Below the pieces are notes generated by a model, which was not told the origin of the DNA, searched no databases, and saw only the letters and a list, made by a program, of their open reading frames with translations. Positions 59,445-64,000 of a DNA stretch of 64,000 nt are shown piece after piece. The DNA is taken from the NCBI GenBank assembly GCA_947478805.1, contig CANJXQ010000001.1:41843-105842 (forward strand). The letters run 5' to 3'. Positions within the stretch are counted from its first letter, which is position 1; every line of letters begins with the position of its first letter. Source of the DNA: Betaproteobacteria bacterium. GTDB taxonomy: Bacteria; Pseudomonadota; Gammaproteobacteria; Burkholderiales; SG8-39. Position numbers and translations under genes: made by a program.

Positions 59445-60563
59445 TCAGCTCTTGAACCCGTACAGCCTTGCCGCGTTCTCGCTGATCATCTTGTGCTTTT
59501 CATTCGCAGGAACGCCGGCAAACGTCTTGTCGATGATCTTCTTCGAGTCCGGCCACGTGGTGTCGGTGTGCGGATAGTCGGAGGCCCACATCAGCGTCTC
59601 CACACCCATCATGTCGCGCAACCGGATGCCGGCGACGTCTTCCTGGAAGGTCGCGTAGCACTGCTTGCGCCAGGTTTCACTCGGCAGCTCGGTGATCGTC
59701 GAGCCGAGGTAGGGCTTGTGCACGCGGAACACGTGGTCGGCGCGCTCGAGGAAGGCCGGGACCCAGCCAATGCCGCCTTCGGCGAAAACGATCTTCAGCT
59801 TGGGGTGGCGCATGAATACGCCTCCGAACATCATCAGGCCGACATGCTCGCTCATGCACAGGGTGACTGTGGTGATGCCCATTTCCTTGGTGCCCATCAG
59901 CGCTAATTGCTCGGGTTTCAGTCCGCGCAGGAACGGCGTGGTGTGGATGTGGATGCTGACCGGCATGTTCAATTCCTCGGCTGCCGTCCAGAACGGCTCC
60001 GTGCTGGGGTGGTTCAGCGGCACCCCGCCGTCGCGCTGCGACAGGAACACGGAACGGATGCCCTTCTTGGCCGCGAACTTGATGGCTTCGACCGCGTTCT
60101 TTCCGCCGTTGTCGTCGAGCATGGGCACCACGCCGATGCCGGCCAGTCGCGCGGGGTTGAACTTGCAGAAATCTGCCATCCATTCGTTGTAGGCGTGTGC
60201 ACAGGCCAGCCGAATTTCGTCGTTGGCACAACGCTCCAGGTAACGCATGATGCCCGGGTACATGACGTCGGCGTCGAGGTGGTCGATGTCCATGTCCTTG
60301 AGGCGCGCCGCGGGATCGAACGAACCCTTGCACATGTTGGCGTAGGTCACCGGCTCCTTGAGGTACTCCTCCTTCTTGCGGCCGGCCACGGCGCTGGTCG
60401 AGACGAAACGAGGCTCGGCGCCGGGCGCCATGATCCAGGCATCGCCCTTTTCATAGCTCACCACCTTTGGCGCCAGTTCCTTGAGCGCCTTGGGCACGTT
60501 CATGAACAGGTCCGGCGGTTCGTTGATGTGCGAGTCGGCTGATACGATGTCGTAGTTTTGCAT
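59445..60563 (-). CDS. Amidohydrolase family 2 protein (paralogue of 53731-54843)
   Basis: A 372-residue Amidohydro_2 enzyme. Metal-site segments are VSADSHINEPPDLF, VSIHIHTTPFLRG and WASDYPHTDTTWPDSKKIID. It is strikingly similar to the product of 53731-54843 along the whole length, differing mainly near residues 40-75 and at the C-terminus (ENAARLYGFKS). ATG at 60563 with AAGGG at good spacing is preferred over a GTG three codons earlier. It is followed directly by the HMGL-like gene, so its product may feed the CoA-transferase/lyase pair. Confidence 0.88.
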   Translation of the reverse strand: MQNYDIVSADSHINEPPDLFMNVPKALKELAPKVVSYEKGDAWIMAPGAEPRFVSTSAVAGRKKEEYLKEPVTYANMCKGSFDPAARLKDMDIDHLDADVMYPGIMRYLERCANDEIRLACAHAYNEWMADFCKFNPARLAGIGVVPMLDDNGGKNAVEAIKFAAKKGIRSVFLSQRDGGVPLNHPSTEPFWTAAEELNMPVSIHIHTTPFLRGLKPEQLALMGTKEMGITTVTLCMSEHVGLMMFGGVFMRHPKLKIVFAEGGIGWVPAFLERADHVFRVHKPYLGSTITELPSETWRKQCYATFQEDVAGIRLRDMMGVETLMWASDYPHTDTTWPDSKKIIDKTFAGVPANEKHKMISENAARLYGFKS

Positions 60564-60666
60564 GGTAGTCACCCTTTCAAGATGTTATCAATAATTAAAA
60601 TTGCTGCAATTCTGTCGGACATTGGCCGAGCGATTGTAATCACGCCTGGGCGGTCCGTCTGGCCCC

Positions 60667-61692
60667 TTACTTGAACAACTTGTTCCACTTTTCGCGGTAA
60701 CCCTTGACCACTTCCGGCGGGTAGGCATTGACGTCCCAGGGCACGATGGCGTTGAAGTCGAGCGAGCGCGGAACGCCGCTGCGCGGGCTCGCCGTTTCAC
60801 TCTGGCCCACCCAGACCGCCTGTCCCTCCGCCGACATCAACCAGTCCACCAGCACCAGGGCCGCGTTCGGCCGCCGAGCCCATTTGAATGCTACTACGGC
60901 GTGCGTGCTCCCGAATGCCGGATTCGGCATCACCATCTCCACCGGCGCTCCCTGCTTGATGAGCCCTGCCGTGGCGGTCGGAATCCCAAAGGCACTGACC
61001 GCGAGTTCGCCGGAAGCGACGGCCTGCCCCAGCGGCACCGACCCATTGTAGAGCTTGGGATTCTGCGCCCGAAGCCGCGTCAGGTAATCCGCGCCCTGGG
61101 TCTTTTCCAGCCAGTCGTACCAGGCAACCAGGAGCGTGGCGGCAATCTCCGAGGTGCCGATCTTTCCCTTGTACTCCGGGCGCAGCATGTCGGCATAGGT
61201 CTTGGGAGGCGTCGAGACGAGGTTCTTGTTGTACAGCATCACCGCAGGTTCACGTGCCAGCGTGACTACCGTGCCATCGAGCAGGTGCTGCGGCGGATAG
61301 CCGATGAGTCCCGGCCCGGCGGGCTTCAACGTCTGCCCTTTCTTCGACAACCCCACCATCCAGGCGATTTCGGTGGTTGCGTACAGATCGGCGCCATCCG
61401 CACCGCTGTCGCGTTCCTGCTCCACTTTTCCGAGCAGGGCCGCGCTCACGCCGCGCTGCGCCTCGAGCTCGATGTCCGGATACGCCTTCTTGAAGGCCGG
61501 GGCAATTCGATCAAGCACAGGCTGCGCGATGTAAAAAACGACCTTGCCCTCTTTCCTTGCGGCGGCGAGAACCTTGGTCCATTCAGCCGGTTGGTAGGCG
61601 GCACTGCCCTGCGCAAGCGCTGCGCCCGCCGCAATACAGAGCAATGCGCCTGACAGCAGCCGCCGCGCGTGACCCAAAAGCCGGGGCCGCAT
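60667..61692 (-). CDS. Periplasmic solute-binding protein (ABC-type)
   Basis: Secreted binding protein of 341 residues. A twin-basic signal peptide ends AAGAALAQG; the mature domain begins AARKEGKVVFYIAQPVLDRI. The core contains LYATTEIAWMVGLSKKGQTL, PAVMLYNKNLVSTPPKTYAD and LVDWLMSAEGQAVWVGQSE, the iron(III)/polyamine-type SBP fold. It shares local similarity with the protein at 52549-53661 (KVVFYIA, RLRAQNPKLY). No membrane or ATPase component follows. Its ATG lies 1 nt after the stop of the EthD-like gene. Confidence 0.87.
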   Translation of the reverse strand: MRPRLLGHARRLLSGALLCIAAGAALAQGSAAYQPAEWTKVLAAARKEGKVVFYIAQPVLDRIAPAFKKAYPDIELEAQRGVSAALLGKVEQERDSGADGADLYATTEIAWMVGLSKKGQTLKPAGPGLIGYPPQHLLDGTVVTLAREPAVMLYNKNLVSTPPKTYADMLRPEYKGKIGTSEIAATLLVAWYDWLEKTQGADYLTRLRAQNPKLYNGSVPLGQAVASGELAVSAFGIPTATAGLIKQGAPVEMVMPNPAFGSTHAVVAFKWARRPNAALVLVDWLMSAEGQAVWVGQSETASPRSGVPRSLDFNAIVPWDVNAYPPEVVKGYREKWNKLFK

Positions 61693-61693
61693 C

Positions 61694-62143
61694 CTACTTG
61701 CCTTTGCGTGCCGTCTTACGGGCCGCCGCCCCGCGCTTGGCTACCGGGCGCTTCACGCTCTTCTTCGCGGCGGCCTTTGCCGGCTTGCGCTTCTTTGCGG
61801 CCGCCTTGGCGCCAGCCTTGACCTGGCGCTTGCCGACAGGCTGGAAGAAATAGGCCCAGGTCGAGGGGTTCATGCTCGGGCTCTTGTAGACGTCCTTCAG
61901 ACCCTCATTCATCAAGCTGAACGTTTTGGGCAGGTTGTTCGACTCGATTTCATAGGCCGCCATGTAGCCATAGTCCGGCCGGGTCGTGCGTCGCTGCTCA
62001 TCGGTCAGCTTATAGCGTTGCGCCGCCACTATTCCCGGAACCTTGAGCACGTCAGGCAGGTGGATGCGGTTATACCAGTCGTTGAACTCCGCATCGGTGC
62101 CTGGGGCACAATTCGTCATCACAAACATCACGTATTTGGCCAT
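61694..62143 (-). CDS. EthD/DUF4286-like ferredoxin-fold protein with histone H1-like tail
   Basis: A 149-residue protein in two parts. Residues 1-100 (AKYVMFVMTNCAPGTDAEFN ... IHLPDVLKVPGIVAAQRYKL) look like a dimeric alpha-beta barrel of the EthD or stress-responsive type often found with degradation genes. The last ~45 residues are a lysine/alanine/proline-rich tail (AAKKRKPAKAAAKKSVKRP) like bacterial histone H1 homologues. GGAGGAGG precedes the ATG at 62143. It lies between an SDR gene and an SBP gene. The joint function is unknown. Confidence 0.82.
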   Translation of the reverse strand: MAKYVMFVMTNCAPGTDAEFNDWYNRIHLPDVLKVPGIVAAQRYKLTDEQRRTTRPDYGYMAAYEIESNNLPKTFSLMNEGLKDVYKSPSMNPSTWAYFFQPVGKRQVKAGAKAAAKKRKPAKAAAKKSVKRPVAKRGAAARKTARKGK

Positions 62144-62210
62144 CGTATCCTCCTCCATTCCCACATTGATTCGAGCCACGCAGCGAGGCCGCGCGGCGCC
62201 TGTCCCGGCA

Positions 62211-62963
62211 TCAAAGCCGGATCGTTTCTCCACCATCGGTCATCAACAGCGCTCCGGTCACATGGTCGGACAAGGGCGACGCCAGGTAGCAGGCCAGCGG
62301 CCCGATTTCCTCTGGCTGACCTTGCCTTCCATCCGGGATCTTCGCCAAACGGTCATCACGCGCCTTGCCGGGCACGCGCAGGATTTCCGGGGTCAGGTCG
62401 GTAAGGAAGGTGCCTGCGCCGATGGCATTGACCTGGACGCCCTTGCTGGCCCATTCGACCGCGAGCCCGCGCGTGAACTGGATCAAGGCACCCTTCACCG
62501 TGCAGTACCCCACCAGGTTGGCCACGCCTTTGATGCCGGCAGTAGACGCCATGTTGATCACCTTGCCCGACTTCTGGGCGAACAAGTACGGCGATGCGGC
62601 CTTGCAGAGCGTGGCCGCGCTGTGCACGTTGATCGTGAAATGCCACAGCCAGTCGTCCAGCGGCAGCTCGTGGAACGGCTTGATCACCTGCCCGCCCGCA
62701 TTGTTCACCACGATGTCCAGCCGCCCGAACGCCTTGACCGCCGCCTCGGGCACCTTCGCCAATGCCGACATGTCCGTTACATCGCAGGCGAAAGTCTTGA
62801 TCCGGCCCGACGCATGCTTGGCCAGTTCATCGAGGTTTTTCGATGAGCGCGCAACGCCAAAGACATTGACGCCCTCATCGGCCAACGCCGTCGCGATCGC
62901 GCGCCCGAGGCCACGGCTGGCCCCGGTGACAATGGCCGTTTTACCCGCCAGTTTGAAGTCCAA
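62211..62963 (-). CDS. Short-chain dehydrogenase/reductase
   Basis: NAD(P)-dependent SDR of 250 residues. The cofactor motif is TAIVTGASRGLGRAIATALA (TGxxxGxG), then NNAGGQ, the catalytic Ser in INMASTAGIKG and YxxxK as GYCTVKGALI. The C-terminal MTDGGETIRL is typical of classical SDRs. No ATG fits; a TTG at 62963 preceded by CGGAGGCGCA is the best start, giving LDFKLAGKTAIVTG. It follows the amidohydrolase by 11 bp. It could oxidise or reduce the pathway intermediate. Confidence 0.88.
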   Translation of the reverse strand: MDFKLAGKTAIVTGASRGLGRAIATALADEGVNVFGVARSSKNLDELAKHASGRIKTFACDVTDMSALAKVPEAAVKAFGRLDIVVNNAGGQVIKPFHELPLDDWLWHFTINVHSAATLCKAASPYLFAQKSGKVINMASTAGIKGVANLVGYCTVKGALIQFTRGLAVEWASKGVQVNAIGAGTFLTDLTPEILRVPGKARDDRLAKIPDGRQGQPEEIGPLACYLASPLSDHVTGALLMTDGGETIRL

Positions 62964-62974
62964 TGCGCCTCCGA

Positions 62975-64000
62975 TCAGAGAAAGCGCGACGGATTGTCGA
63001 TCAGCACCTTGCGCTTGGCCTCGGCACTGAGGCCAGGATGCTTGGCAATGGCTGCCAATCCCTGTGCGCTCTGCTCTGAGGCGATCGGGTGCGGCCAGTC
63101 GGAGATGACGACCACCGACTCCGGGTAAGCCGCATACACTTCGGGAATCATGGTGTCGTCGGTGAATGCAGCGACGAAGCACTGGCGGCGGAAATATTCG
63201 CTCGGCTTCATCGACAGGGTGGCCGACCCGCTCTTGTTGCCGAAGATATTGGTGCCAACGCCGCAGGTCTGGTCCATCAATGCGAGCCAGCTGGGCACCC
63301 AATGAACATGCGCCTCGGCGTTGCCGACCTTCACGTTCGGGAAGCGCTCCAGCGTGCCGCCGAGGATGATGTCGGCGTAGGCGAACATGACTTCGACCAC
63401 GTGCGTGGCAAGGTAGATCAGCGGCCAGGCCGTGGTGAAGCGGCCGATCGTGACCGCATTCTTCGGAGCGCCGATGGTGCTCTCGTGAAACACCAGTGTC
63501 ATGCCCAGGTCGTTGGCGGCCTGCCAGAACGGATCCCGGCTCGGGTGGTGCCATGGGATGTCGCCGGGCGGCGTGGGGTTCATGTAGATGATCTTCTGCC
63601 CGGTCTCCTTGTGCACGCGATGCAGTTCCTTCGCCGCCAGTTCCGGATGATTGACGGGGACCAGGATGGCGCCATTCAGGCGCCGGCGGTCGGCCTTGCA
63701 GAAGTCGGCCATGTAACGGTTGTAGGCCTGGGTCTGCGCAATTGCCAATTCCGGATCGCCAACGGCAGTGGAGAAGCCGACCATGCCCAGGGTGGGGAAT
63801 ACGATATGGACATCCGTATTGTCCGCATCCATCTTCTTCAGGCGGACCTGAGGGTCATTGCCGGAGCGGTCCATCTTCGACTGCGGCCCGTAGGTTCCGG
63901 CGAAGCCAGGATGCCCCGGAACCGTCGGGTACACATGCTCGGCCAATTGCAGCAGCAGTCGCCCGTCCTTGTCATTGAACCAGCGCGGGGCGCGGTCGCG
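62975..64000 (-). CDS. Amidohydrolase family 2 protein (5' end outside window)
   Basis: Open to the window edge: 342 codons without a start, beginning RDRAPRWFNDKDGRLLLQLA. It is of the Amidohydro_2 fold but a different subgroup from the two paralogues at 53.7 and 59.4 kb. Metal-site candidates are LVFHESTIGAP and VVISDWPHPIASE, and the segment NTDVHIVFPTLGMVGFS is shared with decarboxylase/hydrolase members acting on aromatic or ring-cleavage acids. It is the most upstream visible gene of the operon down to the CoA-transferase. Confidence 0.86.
   Translation of the reverse strand, partial: RDRAPRWFNDKDGRLLLQLAEHVYPTVPGHPGFAGTYGPQSKMDRSGNDPQVRLKKMDADNTDVHIVFPTLGMVGFSTAVGDPELAIAQTQAYNRYMADFCKADRRRLNGAILVPVNHPELAAKELHRVHKETGQKIIYMNPTPPGDIPWHHPSRDPFWQAANDLGMTLVFHESTIGAPKNAVTIGRFTTAWPLIYLATHVVEVMFAYADIILGGTLERFPNVKVGNAEAHVHWVPSWLALMDQTCGVGTNIFGNKSGSATLSMKPSEYFRRQCFVAAFTDDTMIPEVYAAYPESVVVISDWPHPIASEQSAQGLAAIAKHPGLSAEAKRKVLIDNPSRFL

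Overview
The window is chromosomal DNA from a betaproteobacterium, most likely Burkholderiales or a close relative. Three things point there. The housekeeping gene order matches that class: skp-bamA-rseP-dxr-cdsA-uppS-frr-pyrH-tsf-rpsB facing map-glnD, then smc-zipA-ligA, then pnp-rpsO-truB-rbfA-infB-nusA-rimP, then rluB-scpB-scpA-trpS. There is a Pro-Arg-His tRNA cluster. Two Bug-type (tripartite tricarboxylate) periplasmic receptors are present. No insertion sequence, integrase, rRNA gene or CRISPR array was seen.

Region 1 (1-43.5 kb) is dense core genome. From 1 to 10.2 kb a minus-strand run covers translation (rpsB, tsf, frr), UMP kinase, isoprenoid and lipid synthesis (dxr, uppS, cdsA), site-2 proteolysis (rseP) and outer-membrane assembly (bamA, skp; skp is cut by the window edge). 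map and glnD run the other way. From 13.9 to 22.8 kb the minus strand carries def-mtnP and galU-ligA-zipA-smc. From 23 to 27.8 kb the plus strand carries queF, dapC, dapD, a pilU-like ATPase and prmB. After three tRNAs comes the long minus-strand block pnp to rimP. Behind it, separated by a promoter and an intrinsic terminator, lie rluB-scpBA-trpS, an M50 protease, a YciO-like protein and a PHP phosphoesterase (RNase AM type). A gamma carbonic anhydrase-like gene ends this part.

Region 2 (43.5-50.5 kb) is accessory. It holds a lone XRE/antitoxin-type regulator with a perfect 10-bp inverted repeat upstream, then a three-part minus-strand unit: a small single-pass membrane protein, a GHSLGG lipase, and a very large repeats-in-toxin calcium-binding protein. 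The lipase and RTX frames are one continuous reading frame broken by a single in-frame TGA. The locus is therefore a nonsense-interrupted RTX lipase, a readthrough gene, or a sequence error.

Region 3 (50.5-64 kb) is a GC-rich catabolic or uptake island of unknown substrate. Two minus-strand operons flank a tandem pair of Bug receptor genes. One runs amidohydrolase, solute-binding protein, Nudix, MFS transporter. The other runs amidohydrolase (cut by the window end), SDR, EthD-like protein with a histone-H1-like tail, solute-binding protein, amidohydrolase, HMG-CoA-lyase-like, CoA-transferase. Two amidohydrolases and both receptor types occur as close paralogue pairs. The likely logic is import of an organic acid, C-C or C-N cleavage by metal-dependent amidohydrolases, oxidation or reduction by the SDR, CoA activation, then aldol-type cleavage. 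The substrate cannot be read from the sequence.
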